64,000 nucleotides of DNA from Paracoccaceae bacterium. GTDB taxonomy: Bacteria; Pseudomonadota; Alphaproteobacteria; Rhodobacterales; Rhodobacteraceae. This document shows positions 33,341-42,635 of the stretch, one piece after another. The stretch spans positions 1 through 64,000 of the forward strand of contig JAMWZC010000011.1 of assembly GCA_024304985.1 (NCBI GenBank). The letters are read 5' to 3'. How positions within the stretch are numbered: position 1 is the first letter of the stretch; every line of letters starts with the position of its first letter. The position numbers and the translations under genes are program-made. The notes beneath the pieces were generated by a model, which saw only the letters and a list, made by a program, of their open reading frames with translations, was not told the DNA's origin and did not search any database.

Positions 33341-34099
33341 TCACCCGGCCAGCCAGGCGCGCACCGCCGCTTCGAATTCGCGCGGTTTCTCGGCATGCAG
33401 CCAATGGCCCGCATCGCGGATCTTGGCGAAACGCGCGGCGGGAAACAGCGCCTTGATCCGCGCGCGATGTTCGGGCTGCACATAGTGTGAATTCGCCCCG
33501 GTCAGGAACAGCGTGGGCTTGTCGAACTGCGCCTCGACCTGCGGAAAGCCAAGGATATGGGGCATCTGGTCGGCCAGCGTGTCAAGGTTCAGGCGCCAGC
33601 GCCGCTCTTTCAGGTCCAGCGATTGGGTGAAGAACGCAGGCAGCGTGGGATCATCGACGAGGGCCGCCAGTTGCGCCTCGGCATCCGAGCGCTTCTCGAC
33701 ACGCGACAGATCGACGGCGCGCATGGCGGCGATATAGCGGCTCTGGTCATGTTCATAGGCGACAGGGGCCACATCGCCCACGATCAGCCGCTCGACCAGA
33801 TCGGGATGCAGAAGTGCCAGCATCATCGCCGCCTTGCCGCCCATGGAGTGGCCCAGCGCCGCCATCGGGCCGCCTTGGGCGCGGATCACCTGCGCCAGAT
33901 CCTCGGCCATATCGGTGTAGCTGTGGCTGTCCATCCACGGGCTCAGGCCATGATTGCGCATGTCCACGGCGATCACGGTCCGGTCGCTGGACAGTCGCTT
34001 GGCGATGACCCCCCAGTTGCGCCCGGAGCCGTAAAGGCCGTGGGCGATCAAAAGAGGTGTGGGGCCGTCGGGGCCGTCATGGCGGATGATGTTCAGCAT
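33341..34099 (-). CDS. Alpha/beta hydrolase, YbfF-like esterase
   Basis: 252 aa, starting MLNIIRHDGPDGPTPLLIAHGLYGSGRNW. The nucleophile Ser sits in GHSMGG, HGLYGSGRNWG gives the oxyanion hole, and the catalytic His is in DAGHWLHAEKP near the C terminus. The pattern 'HGL.GSG.NWG...L....V...D.RNHG.S' is that of the YbfF/Epoxide hydrolase N-like esterases. Substrate unknown. The start at 34099 was chosen over a 40-residue longer form that lacks family similarity. Confidence 0.88.
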   Translation of the reverse strand: MLNIIRHDGPDGPTPLLIAHGLYGSGRNWGVIAKRLSSDRTVIAVDMRNHGLSPWMDSHSYTDMAEDLAQVIRAQGGPMAALGHSMGGKAAMMLALLHPDLVERLIVGDVAPVAYEHDQSRYIAAMRAVDLSRVEKRSDAEAQLAALVDDPTLPAFFTQSLDLKERRWRLNLDTLADQMPHILGFPQVEAQFDKPTLFLTGANSHYVQPEHRARIKALFPAARFAKIRDAGHWLHAEKPREFEAAVRAWLAG

Positions 34100-34140
34100 G
34101 GGCGCGGGGATAGACGCTTTCCTGCGCGCTGTCCACGGGA

Positions 34141-34803
34141 TCAGGCCCGCGCGGCAGCGACAAGGGCGCGGAACAGGGCGCGCTGGCGGCGGGCATAGAT
34201 CAGGTATTCCGGGTGCCATTGCACTCCCAGCGCAAAAGGTGGCGTGATCCGTTCGACCGCCTGCACCATCCCGCCCGCATCCCGCGCGGCGATCCGCAGC
34301 CCCGCGCCCAGACGGTCCACCGCCTGACTGTGCAGCGCATTGACCCGCATCGGCGCGGTGCCCGCGATCCGGGCGAGGCCGGTGTCCGGCAGGACGGACA
34401 CGGCCTTGCGCGGCAGGATCGTGCTGTAGCGGCGGCTGTCGGCGTAGTGGTCATAGGCGCGCTGGTGCAGGTTGCCGCCCAGGGCCACGTTCAGCATCTG
34501 TGCACCGCGGCAGATGCCCAGCACGGGTTTGCCCGCCGCCTGCGCCGCCATTACAAGCCTGCGTTCCAGCGCGTCGCGATCCGGGTCGAGACGGGCTTCG
34601 GCCACCATCTCGCCGTGATAGAGCAGGGGCGAGATGTCGTCGCCCCCGCCGACGATCAAACCATCGGCGGCGTCGATATCGGCATCGCGCCCGCTGTCCC
34701 AGCGCAGCGCCCGCCCGCCGGCCAGCCAGACGTTGAGCGCGATGACGGGAAAGACGCGCCATCCGGTGCGGCGCGAGGTGGTGACGCCGATACGCGGCCT
34801 CAT
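34141..34803 (-). CDS. Gamma-glutamyl-gamma-aminobutyrate hydrolase family protein (peptidase C26)
   Basis: 220 aa, starting MRPRIGVTTSRRTGW. Class I glutamine-amidotransferase fold. Nucleophile Cys in GICRGAQMLNVALGG, and the catalytic His-Glu pair in GVQWHPEYL. PuuD-type members hydrolyse gamma-glutamyl amides such as gamma-glutamyl-GABA. Here the start overlaps the stop of the amidoligase gene by four bases (ATGA at 34800-34803), so the two are translated together. The pair suggests making and breaking of a gamma-glutamyl or similar amide bond rather than putrescine use; no other put/puu genes are nearby. Confidence 0.87.
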   Translation of the reverse strand: MRPRIGVTTSRRTGWRVFPVIALNVWLAGGRALRWDSGRDADIDAADGLIVGGGDDISPLLYHGEMVAEARLDPDRDALERRLVMAAQAAGKPVLGICRGAQMLNVALGGNLHQRAYDHYADSRRYSTILPRKAVSVLPDTGLARIAGTAPMRVNALHSQAVDRLGAGLRIAARDAGGMVQAVERITPPFALGVQWHPEYLIYARRQRALFRALVAAARA

Positions 34804-35789
34804 GTCCAGATCGCTGCCTTGGCCAGCACCGCGTTCACTGTTGCGGCCCAGTCTCCGCGCAGCCGTGTCAGGTTGTTGCGATGATCGCCCCAAAGGGCGG
34901 CCAGCCGATCCAGCAGGGCCGGGTCGGCGGCCACACGCTCGACCAGCACCCATCGGTTCCATTCATAGGTCAGTGACCAGTCGGGCGCGCCCAGCCGCGC
35001 TTCGGGCAGGCGAAAGTGATAGGTGGGCCGTCCGCCCTTGAGCCTGTCCCGTGGGACGGCGGCGCGCAGCGTTTCGGGGCGCAGATGTTCCAGAAGTGGC
35101 AGCAGATCGAGGCCGTGGTTGCGGGTCGGGCAGAACGCGCCATAGGCGCGGGCCAGATCGTCCAGGCTCCAGCCTGCACCAGAGGCCAGCGCATCCACCA
35201 GTCCGCGCGGCCATGGATCGACGAAAGGCAGCAGGCGGCGCGCGGGATCGACCGGGTCGATGGCGCGCAACCAATCCTCCAGCAGCGCATAGGCCCGCAC
35301 GACCGGCAGGATGTCCGCGGCGGTTCCGTCCGCCACTTCGGGGTTCAGATGCAGACCGAAGCCATAGAGGATGCCGTCCCGTGACCCTTCGGCCCCCGCC
35401 TTGACCAGCGCCACGATCAACCTGTCGGCACGGTGCAGGTTGTGCTGCGCCAAGGGGGCCGTCACGATCTCGACCGGGACCACGGCGCGCGACCAGTCCA
35501 GCAACTTGTCTGCGATCACATGGCCCGCGTGATCGCGCAGCGGGATGTCCAGTTCAACCCGCACATCGCCCAGATCAGTGTCGCGGACAGTGATGTCATG
35601 GTCCGTGTCCCTGTCCAGCTGGCCGCCCCATTCTGCGGTGACGACCGCCGCCGCCTCGGCTTCGGTCAGCCCCGCGCATTCGATCTCGATCCCGGTCAGG
35701 CGCGGCTGGCCTTCGGCAGTGTCGGCGCGCGGCAGGGTCCAGGCATGGCTACGGGGGATACGGGCCAGAAGATCAGTGAATTCTGTCAA
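34800..35789 (-). CDS. Amidoligase family enzyme (COOH-NH2 ligase)
   Basis: 329 aa from a TTG at 35789 with GGAGAA 11 bases upstream. A GTG at 35846, giving an N terminus VTDLPISSS, is an alternative whose start would abut the divergent GGCT gene. The sequence carries amidoligase (PF12224-type) marks: RLTGIEIECAGLTEAEA, VRVELDIPL, VPVEIVTAPL, YGFGLHLNPEV and LLPFVDPWPRG, the region that binds ATP and metal in this glutamine synthetase-like fold. These enzymes join a carboxylate to an amine using ATP. The downstream C26 hydrolase and the GGCT-like gene complete a gene set described for this family. Product unknown. Confidence 0.85.
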   Translation of the reverse strand: MTEFTDLLARIPRSHAWTLPRADTAEGQPRLTGIEIECAGLTEAEAAAVVTAEWGGQLDRDTDHDITVRDTDLGDVRVELDIPLRDHAGHVIADKLLDWSRAVVPVEIVTAPLAQHNLHRADRLIVALVKAGAEGSRDGILYGFGLHLNPEVADGTAADILPVVRAYALLEDWLRAIDPVDPARRLLPFVDPWPRGLVDALASGAGWSLDDLARAYGAFCPTRNHGLDLLPLLEHLRPETLRAAVPRDRLKGGRPTYHFRLPEARLGAPDWSLTYEWNRWVLVERVAADPALLDRLAALWGDHRNNLTRLRGDWAATVNAVLAKAAIWT

Positions 35790-35846
35790 GGGGTTGCGTT
35801 CTCCGGTCTGACTGCGAAGACTGGAGCTTATGGGAAGATCCGTCAC

Positions 35847-36314
35847 ATGTGCAACCGATCCAGCCGTAAGAGCCGGGGCATGAGGCGTCTGCGTCGCCTT
35901 GCGTTGCCGGTGCTGATCGGGGTCTGGGCGCTGTGGTTCTGCATTGCCCATGCGCCCGTCTATCTGCCAGCGGTGACCCCTGCGATCACCGCCGCACAGC
36001 CCGGACCCGACGCCGGGTCGCAGCGCGTGTTCGGATATGCGACCCTGACCCATCCGTTGGTCCGGGTGGTGGTGATTGGCCGACCCGTTGCCGCGACACC
36101 CGCGCAACTGGAGGGGTTCACTCGCGCGGGGCGGGATATCCAGCCTGATCCCGGCGCGCGGCTGGAGGGGCAGGTGTTCACCGTCGGGGCCGAGGGTCTG
36201 TTGCGGCTGGACCGCTATGAGCGGCTTGGCGCACGCTATCGCCGCGACATGATGCGGCTGTCGGATGGAACCGAAGCCTGGGTCTATCGGTTATTGCCTG
36301 ATGCCGCGCCATGA
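35847..36314 (+). CDS. GGCT/AIG2-like gamma-glutamylcyclotransferase-fold protein, membrane-anchored
   Basis: 155 aa from ATG 35847 (MCNRSSRKSRGMRRL; GGGAAG upstream); an in-frame ATG at 35880 is possible. A basic start and one hydrophobic helix (LALPVLIGVWALWFCIAHAPVY) anchor it in the inner membrane. The rest matches the AIG2/GGCT fold: RVFGYATLTHPLVR (substrate loop, usually YG(T/S)L), LEGQVFTV and LDRYERLGARYRRDMMRL (the D-YE-YRR motif). GGCTs cyclise gamma-glutamyl groups to 5-oxoproline. It is divergent from the amidoligase gene, from an almost shared start region, and its end overlaps the MFS gene by 14 bp. Confidence 0.75.
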   Translation: MCNRSSRKSRGMRRLRRLALPVLIGVWALWFCIAHAPVYLPAVTPAITAAQPGPDAGSQRVFGYATLTHPLVRVVVIGRPVAATPAQLEGFTRAGRDIQPDPGARLEGQVFTVGAEGLLRLDRYERLGARYRRDMMRLSDGTEAWVYRLLPDAAP

Positions 36315-37599
36315 TGACCCTTCCGCCCCGCCGCCTTTGGACACGGGCTTTGCCCGTCTGACCGACAGCGATCCCCGTGACCTTGACCGCCATGAGGCGG
36401 GCAATGGGCTGATCCACATGGTCTCCCTCATCCTGACCAAGGCGGGGGACAGCCTGATTGATCCCAAGCTGGTGCTGTCATGGCTGCTGACAGTGCTGGG
36501 CGCGCCCGGTATGGTCATTGGGGCCTTGGTCCCGGTGCGCGAGGCGGGCGCATTGCTGCCGCAACTGGCGCTGGCGCGGCAGGTCGAGCGGGCGGCGCAG
36601 CGCAAGCGGATCTGGGCGGCCGGTGCGGTGGTGCAGGGGTTGGCCGCGCTGGGCATCGCGGCGGCTGTGCTGATGCTGGAGGGCGCGGCGGCAGGCTGGA
36701 GCGTTCTGGCGCTGGTGGCCGTGCTGGCTGTCGCACGCTCTGCCGCCTCGGTCAGTTACAAGGACGTGCTGGCGCGGACCATCGCCAAGGGGCGGCGCGG
36801 TGCGGTGACGGGCTTTGCCGCTGCTGTCGCCTCGGTTGCGGCTTTCGGTTTTGGCCTGTCGATGGCGCTGGGTCTGTTCGATGTGGCGGTTCCGGTGCTG
36901 GCCGGGGCCGTGGCATTGGCCGGGGTGGCCTTTCTGCTGGCCGGGGGGCTGTTCCTGCGCCTGCGCGAGCCTGCGCATGGCGACCACAGCCCGCAGGCCG
37001 AGGGGATCGCGGCCCTGATCCGCCCGCTGCGCGAGGATCGCCAGTTGCAGGTCTTTGTGGCGGCGCGCGCGGCCCTGACCGTGACGGCGCTGGCCCCACC
37101 CTTCATCGTCATGCTTTCTTCGGCAGGGGGCGAGGGGGCACTGGATCAGTTGGGGCCGATGGTCATGGCCTCGACCGCTGCGGCGGTGCTGTCCTCTTAT
37201 GTCTGGGGGCGGTTGTCGGACCGGTCCAGCCGCCAGACCTTGGTGATCGCGGGAGGGCTGGCTGCGCTGGTGTTGCTGCTGATCGGTTTGGCGGGGCTGC
37301 TGTTGGGCGGGCTGGGCGGCGCGTGGGGGGCGGGGCTTGCCATTTTTGCGGCGCAGATCGCCTATGAGGGGGTGCGGCAGGGGCGTAAACTGCATCTGAC
37401 GGATATGGCCGAGGATGATTTCCGCGCCCGCTATACCGCGCTGTCGAACACCCTGATCGGCGCGGCGCTGATGGCGGGGGGATTGTTCGGTCTGGCGGCG
37501 GATTATGTCGGGCCTGCGATCCTTCTTGTTGTTTTTGCAGTGATTTCCGCAATCGGCGCAGCCATCGCCGCGCGTCTGGACGAGGTGCAGCAGGACTGA
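36301..37599 (+). CDS. MFS transporter
   Basis: 432 aa with about 11-12 transmembrane helices and no long loops. The starting ATG 36301 lies within the last 14 bases of the GGCT gene; there is no clear ribosome-binding site, so translation is probably coupled. VSYKDVLARTIAKGRRGAVTG is the A-motif-like loop, and YVWGRLSDRSSRQTL the equivalent in the second half. The position beside the gamma-glutamyl cassette suggests export or import of its product, but this is an inference. The 154-bp gap after it (to 37753) shows nothing recognisable. Confidence 0.8.
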   Translation: MPRHDDPSAPPPLDTGFARLTDSDPRDLDRHEAGNGLIHMVSLILTKAGDSLIDPKLVLSWLLTVLGAPGMVIGALVPVREAGALLPQLALARQVERAAQRKRIWAAGAVVQGLAALGIAAAVLMLEGAAAGWSVLALVAVLAVARSAASVSYKDVLARTIAKGRRGAVTGFAAAVASVAAFGFGLSMALGLFDVAVPVLAGAVALAGVAFLLAGGLFLRLREPAHGDHSPQAEGIAALIRPLREDRQLQVFVAARAALTVTALAPPFIVMLSSAGGEGALDQLGPMVMASTAAAVLSSYVWGRLSDRSSRQTLVIAGGLAALVLLLIGLAGLLLGGLGGAWGAGLAIFAAQIAYEGVRQGRKLHLTDMAEDDFRARYTALSNTLIGAALMAGGLFGLAADYVGPAILLVVFAVISAIGAAIAARLDEVQQD

Positions 37600-37753
37600 A
37601 TCCCCCTCGTCCGGTTGCGTTTCCGGGTCGTTTTCCATACTGTGACGCGTTCACTGACCGGGCTGCGCGCCAAAGTGCCCCCCGGTCCCCGCCACATGGT
37701 GGGGCCAGTGGCGGATCCACCGCCAGAGAACGACAAAAAGAAGGACAGTGCTC

Positions 37754-39415
37754 ATGCTCGAAGAGGACAAGACACCCCCCGCCGAGGACGAGGGGATTGA
37801 CGCCATTCCCGAGCCGGAAGGCGAGACCGAGATCATCGAGACCGATTACACCATCGGTCAGGACAATATCGCGACCCGCAAATGGGTGTTCGAGTTCGAC
37901 ATCCACAACCCGGTCTTTCCGGTGTCGGCTGTGGCGATCCTGCTGTTCACCTTTTTGACATTGGCGTTCCAGACTCAGGTCGAGCCGCTGTTTGTGGGGT
38001 TGCGTGACTGGCTGACCGGGAACCTGGACTGGTTCTTCATCGCGTCGGGCAACATCTTTGTCCTGCTTTGCCTGTTCCTGATCGTGTCGCCGCTGGGCCG
38101 TGTGCGCCTGGGCGGGCCCGAGGCCACGGCGGATTACAGCTATATCGGGTGGTTCTCGATGCTGTTTGCCGCCGGCATGGGGATCGGGCTGATGTTCTTC
38201 GGCGTCTCCGAGCCGATGTCCCATTACTCTGCGGCACTTGGCGGCGTCACCATGGGGGAGGACGGGCTGCGCACGGACTGGGCGCCTTTGGGCGGGGCCG
38301 AGGGCGACACCGAGGCGGCGCGCCGCCTTGGCATGGCCGCAACGATCTTCCACTGGGGGCTGCACCCCTGGGCCATCTATGCCGTAGTCGCATTGGCGCT
38401 GGCGCTGTTCAGCTATAACAAGGGGTTGCCCCTGACTCTGCGGTCGGCCTTCTATCCGATCTTCGGTGAAAAGGTCTGGGGCTGGCCGGGCCATGTCATC
38501 GACATTCTGGCCGTTCTGGCCACGGTCTTTGGTCTTGCCACATCGCTGGGCATCGGCGCGCAACAGGCCAGCGCGGGTCTGGATTTCCTGTTCGGTCTGG
38601 GCAGCACGAATACGGTGCTGATCGTGCTGATCATCGTGATCACGGCGATTGCCATCGTCTCGATCATCCGGGGGCTGGATGGCGGTGTGAAGCTGCTGTC
38701 CGAGATCAACATGGGCCTTGCCGCGCTGCTGCTGGCCTTCATCATCATCGTGGGGCCGACGATGTCGATCCTGTCCGGGTTCTTTGCCAATCTGGGTGCC
38801 TATGCCCAGCACCTGCCGGCCCTGTCGATGCCCTTCGGACGCGAGGATGCGAACTTTGCCAGCGGCTGGACGGGCTTCTACTGGGCCTGGTGGATCAGCT
38901 GGTCGCCTTTCGTGGGCATGTTCATCGCCCGCGTCAGCCGGGGCCGCACGGTGCGGGAATTCCTGATTGCCGTGCTGATCGTGCCGACCCTGCTGTCGGT
39001 GTTGTGGATGACCGCGCTGGGTGGCACTGCCATCAGTCAGGTCGTCGATCAGGGTCTGACATCCGTGCAGGACGCCGCACTTGAGCTGAAGCTGTTCGAG
39101 ATGCTGACGCATCTGCCGCTGACGGGCATCACCTCGCTGGTGGGGATCGTGCTGGTGATCGTGTTCTTCATCACCTCATCCGACTCGGGGTCGCTGGTGA
39201 TCGACACGATCGCGGCGGGCGGCAAGACCAATGCGCCGGTGATCCAGCGCGTGTTCTGGGCCAGCTTTGAAGGCATGGTGGCGATTGCCCTGCTGCTGGG
39301 CGGTGGTCTGGCCGCGTTGCAGGCGATGGCCGTGTCCACGGGCCTGCCGTTCACGCTGGTCCTGCTGGGGGCCTGCTATGCGATCATCCGGGGCCTGATG
39401 AACGAACCCCGCTGA
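37754..39415 (+). CDS. BCCT family transporter (betaine/choline/carnitine)
   Basis: 553 aa, 12 transmembrane helices. An acidic ~45-residue N terminus (MLEEDKTPPAEDEGIDAIPEPEGETEIIE) may sense ionic strength. Typical BCCT segments: GMGIGLMFFGVSEPMSHY, HWGLHPWAIYAVVALALALF and the signature TGFYWAWWISWSPFVGMFIARVSRGRTVREF. It moves a trimethylammonium compound or related solute (glycine betaine, carnitine or DMSP) with sodium or protons. The ATG at 37754 was preferred to a GTG six bases earlier for spacing from AAGGAC. Confidence 0.92.
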   Translation: MLEEDKTPPAEDEGIDAIPEPEGETEIIETDYTIGQDNIATRKWVFEFDIHNPVFPVSAVAILLFTFLTLAFQTQVEPLFVGLRDWLTGNLDWFFIASGNIFVLLCLFLIVSPLGRVRLGGPEATADYSYIGWFSMLFAAGMGIGLMFFGVSEPMSHYSAALGGVTMGEDGLRTDWAPLGGAEGDTEAARRLGMAATIFHWGLHPWAIYAVVALALALFSYNKGLPLTLRSAFYPIFGEKVWGWPGHVIDILAVLATVFGLATSLGIGAQQASAGLDFLFGLGSTNTVLIVLIIVITAIAIVSIIRGLDGGVKLLSEINMGLAALLLAFIIIVGPTMSILSGFFANLGAYAQHLPALSMPFGREDANFASGWTGFYWAWWISWSPFVGMFIARVSRGRTVREFLIAVLIVPTLLSVLWMTALGGTAISQVVDQGLTSVQDAALELKLFEMLTHLPLTGITSLVGIVLVIVFFITSSDSGSLVIDTIAAGGKTNAPVIQRVFWASFEGMVAIALLLGGGLAALQAMAVSTGLPFTLVLLGACYAIIRGLMNEPR

Positions 39416-39440
39416 ACAGGTCACATATCCAAAGACAGGG

Positions 39441-39470
39441 GGGCGGTGCGCGACAGTGCGCCGCCCTTCT
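39441..39470 (+). terminator. Possible terminator after the BCCT gene
   Basis: GGGCGGTGCGC and GTGCGCCGCCC can pair with two wobble pairs, followed by TTCTT, 25 bp after the stop. Confidence 0.5.
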
Positions 39471-39580
39471 TATGTGCGGTTGCAGAATCAACCATGCGCT
39501 GATCATCTGCTTGATCTTGTGGGATTATCGCGCTTGTCGCGATCTTGGCCACAAGCGGAGCGTGCAGGAAGGGCTATACG

Positions 39581-41509
39581 ATGACGGCGCCGCAAATGAT
39601 GATCTTCGGCATTCTGGCCCTGACCATGGCCCTCTTCCTCTGGGGTCGGCTGCGGCATGATGTGGTGGCGCTGGCCTCGCTCATGGCTTGCGTTGTCACG
39701 GGGCTGGTGCCCGCCTCAGAGGCCTTTGTTGGCTTTGGCCATCCGGCGGTGATCACGGTCGCCTGCATTCTGGTTCTGAGTCATGGATTGCAACAATCAG
39801 GCGCAATAGACGGGGTTACGCGCAAGATACTGCCGCGAAATGCGGCTCGGCTTGCAACTCTTGGCGCTTTGATGGGGCTTGGCGCGCTGCTGTCGGGTTT
39901 CATGAACAACGTCGGTGCGATGGCATTGCTGATGCCGATTGCCCTGCAGGCGTCGGGGCGGCTGGATATGACACCGGGTCAGGTGCTGATGCCGCTGGCC
40001 TTCGGGACAATTCTGGGCGGCATGACGACCCTGGTTGGCACGCCGCCGAACCTGATCGTCTCGGGTTTTCGCGCCGATGCCGGGCTGGGTCAGTTCAGGA
40101 TGTTCGATTTCACGCCCGTGGGTCTGGCGGTGGCGGTGGCGGGTCTGATCTTCGTGGTGCTGGTCGGTTGGCGTCTTGTCCCGGCGCGCAAGGCTTCGAC
40201 CGGCGAGGGGTTCGAGACCGGCGCCTATCTGACCGAGGTCCGCGTGCCCGAGAAAAGCAAGGCCGTGGGCATGACCCTGCGCCAGATCGAGACCGAGCTG
40301 GAAGGGGCCGAGGCGCAGATCGTGGCGCTGGTCCGCAACGAGGTGAAGATGAACGCCCCGCATGGCGGACGCCGGATCAAGGCCGATGACATCCTGATGC
40401 TGGAAGCCGACGTGGACGGTCTGGCCGAGGCGCTGTCGGCCTTTGGCATCAAGCTGGAACAGCAGGGCGCCTCGTCCGAGAAGGAGACCAAGGCCGAGAA
40501 GAAGGAGAAGGCCGCAGAGGCGACAAAGACCGCCCGCGCGGCGAAGGATGACACGGTGGTCGCCAGCGTCACGACGAAGGACGCGGACAAGGAGGACCGC
40601 AAGGACAAGGACACTGACAAGACCGACGAGGACGAGGACAGCCGCCGCGACGAGGATATCGTTCTGCGCGAACTGGTGGTTCTGCCTGCCTCTACCCTTG
40701 TCGGGCGGTCCGCGCGCGATCTGCGCCTGCGCTCGCGCTATGGTCTGAACCTGTTGGCTGTGGCGCGCGAAGGCCACCGCCCGCAGGCCCGGTTGCGGAC
40801 GCTGAAGCTGAAATCCGGCGATCTGTTGATGATGCAGGGCCCGGCCGAGGTTCTGTCGGACTTTGCCAATGATACCGGCTGCGTCCCGCTGGGCGAGCGC
40901 GACCTGCGCATTCCCGACACCCGGATGGCGGTGCTGTCCATGGCGATCATGGCAGGGGCTATCGCCTTGGTGACGTTCGGCCTTTTGCCGGCGGCGGCGG
41001 CCTTTGCGTTGGGGGTGCTGGTGTCCATGGTGGTGCGCACCGTGCCGCCACGCGACGTCTATACCGCCATCGACTGGCCCGTGGTCGTGCTGCTGGCCGC
41101 GCTGATCCCGGTGGCGGGGGCGATGGAGGCGACGGGCGCCGCCGATGTGATGGCGCGGTTTCTGGTCGAGACGGTGGCACAGGGAAATGCGATGGCTGCC
41201 ATTGCGGTCATCCTGATCGTCACCATGTTCCTGTCTGACGTGATGAACAATGCGGCCACGGCCGCCGTGATGTGTCCCATCGCCCTGGGGATTGCCGCCA
41301 CGCTGGGCGTCAGCCCGGACAGTTTCCTGATGGCGGTGGCGATCGGGGCCTCTTGCGCCTTCCTGACGCCCATCGGGCATCAGAACAACACCTTGATTCT
41401 GGGGCCGGGCGGGTTCCGGTTCGGCGATTACTGGCGGTTGGGCCTGCCGCTGGAGATTCTGGTCGTGGCGGTCAGCCTGCCCATGCTGCTGCTGGTCTGG
41501 CCCCTGTGA
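39581..41509 (+). CDS. SLC13-type transporter with two RCK_C domains and a charged insert
   Basis: 642 aa from ATG 39581 (MTAPQMMIFGILALTMALFLWGR; AGGAAGGG upstream). The layout is membrane half 1 (about 1-205), RCK_C (TrkA_C) domain 1 (about 215-300), a linker very rich in Lys, Glu and Asp (about 300-365: KETKAEKKEKAAEATKTARA, DADKEDRKDKDTDKTDED), RCK_C domain 2 (about 365-440), and membrane half 2 (about 450-642). SNO-type transporters of this kind carry sulfate or dicarboxylates. The loop LVGTPPNLIVSG and TPIGHQNNTLILGPGG are the twin substrate motifs. Linkers of this length and charge are unusual. Confidence 0.86.
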   Translation: MTAPQMMIFGILALTMALFLWGRLRHDVVALASLMACVVTGLVPASEAFVGFGHPAVITVACILVLSHGLQQSGAIDGVTRKILPRNAARLATLGALMGLGALLSGFMNNVGAMALLMPIALQASGRLDMTPGQVLMPLAFGTILGGMTTLVGTPPNLIVSGFRADAGLGQFRMFDFTPVGLAVAVAGLIFVVLVGWRLVPARKASTGEGFETGAYLTEVRVPEKSKAVGMTLRQIETELEGAEAQIVALVRNEVKMNAPHGGRRIKADDILMLEADVDGLAEALSAFGIKLEQQGASSEKETKAEKKEKAAEATKTARAAKDDTVVASVTTKDADKEDRKDKDTDKTDEDEDSRRDEDIVLRELVVLPASTLVGRSARDLRLRSRYGLNLLAVAREGHRPQARLRTLKLKSGDLLMMQGPAEVLSDFANDTGCVPLGERDLRIPDTRMAVLSMAIMAGAIALVTFGLLPAAAAFALGVLVSMVVRTVPPRDVYTAIDWPVVVLLAALIPVAGAMEATGAADVMARFLVETVAQGNAMAAIAVILIVTMFLSDVMNNAATAAVMCPIALGIAATLGVSPDSFLMAVAIGASCAFLTPIGHQNNTLILGPGGFRFGDYWRLGLPLEILVVAVSLPMLLLVWPL

Positions 41510-41569
41510 CGATCCGGCTTGGCCCGCCCGGCCCGCCGGTCTAGACTGAACGTGAAAAGGAATATCGCC

Positions 41570-42577
41570 ATGCATCATTATTCGCTTCTGGATTTGTCTC
41601 CCGTGCCCGAGGGGGCCAGCACGGCTGAGGCGTTGGCCAATACGGTCGATCTGGCGGTCAACGCGGAACGGGTCGGCTATCACCGCTTCTGGCTGGCCGA
41701 GCATCACAACATGCCCGGTATCGCCAGCGCCGCCACGGCGGTCGTGATCGGGCGGGTCGCGGCGGCGACCGCGACGATGCGGGTGGGGTCAGGCGGGATC
41801 ATGCTGCCCAATCACGCGCCCCTTGTGGTGGCCGAGCAGTTCGGCACGCTGGAGGCGCTGTTTCCCGGCCGGATTGATCTTGGTCTGGGCCGTGCGCCGG
41901 GCACGGACATGAACACGGCCCGCGCCCTGCGCCGCTATATGGACGGGGCCGATACCTTTCCGCAGGATGTGGCGGAACTGCTGGGCTATCTGGATGACGC
42001 CGCCCCCGATGCCCGCGTGCGCGCCGTGCCGGGGCAGGGGTCGCATGTGCCGGTCTGGATTCTGGGGTCCAGCCTGTTTGGCGCGCAATTCGCGGCCTAT
42101 ATGGGGCTTCCCTATGCTTTCGCCTCGCATTTCGCGCCCCAGATGCTGGACGAGGCGTTGCGCACCTATCGCGCCACGTTCCGCCCGTCCAAATATCTGG
42201 CCAAACCCTATGTGATGGTCGCCGCAGGTGTCTGCGCTGCGGAAACCGATGCCGAGGCGGCTTATCTGCGCAGTTCGCAGATCCTGTCCTTCGCGCGCCT
42301 GCGGTCCGGCCAGCCGGGCAAGCTGCCGCGCCCGGTGGACGATGTCGCGGCGCAGGTGCCCCCGCCCATGCTGCGGATGGTGGAAGAAGCGATGGCGGTG
42401 TCGGCGGTCGGGGGGGCGGATGCCGTGCACCGGGGCCTGTCGCAGATCGTGGCGCGCTATCGCCCGGACGAATTGATGGTCACGGGCATGATCCACGATC
42501 ACGCGGCGCGGGTGCGGTCCTTCGAGATCGCGGCGGCGGCGCTGAGCGATATTCAGGCAACCTCGCAAGCCGCCTGA
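41570..42577 (+). CDS. Luciferase-like monooxygenase (LLM class, MsnO8-like)
   Basis: 335 aa, starting [18 protein letters not shown] with AAGGA upstream. FMN-dependent TIM-barrel oxidoreductase marks: [60 protein letters not shown] and [15 protein letters not shown]. The arrangement matches the YhbW/MsnO8-type family common in bacteria, which generally lacks a known substrate. It stands alone between the transporter and a small membrane protein gene. Confidence 0.9.
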   Translation: MHHYSLLDLSPVPEGASTAEALANTVDLAVNAERVGYHRFWLAEHHNMPGIASAATAVVIGRVAAATATMRVGSGGIMLPNHAPLVVAEQFGTLEALFPGRIDLGLGRAPGTDMNTARALRRYMDGADTFPQDVAELLGYLDDAAPDARVRAVPGQGSHVPVWILGSSLFGAQFAAYMGLPYAFASHFAPQMLDEALRTYRATFRPSKYLAKPYVMVAAGVCAAETDAEAAYLRSSQILSFARLRSGQPGKLPRPVDDVAAQVPPPMLRMVEEAMAVSAVGGADAVHRGLSQIVARYRPDELMVTGMIHDHAARVRSFEIAAAALSDIQATSQAA

Positions 42578-42635
42578 GCCGTCTTGCCTGCAGCCGGCGG
42601 ACGGGTCAGGATACCCCATTGCCGGAGACCGGATT

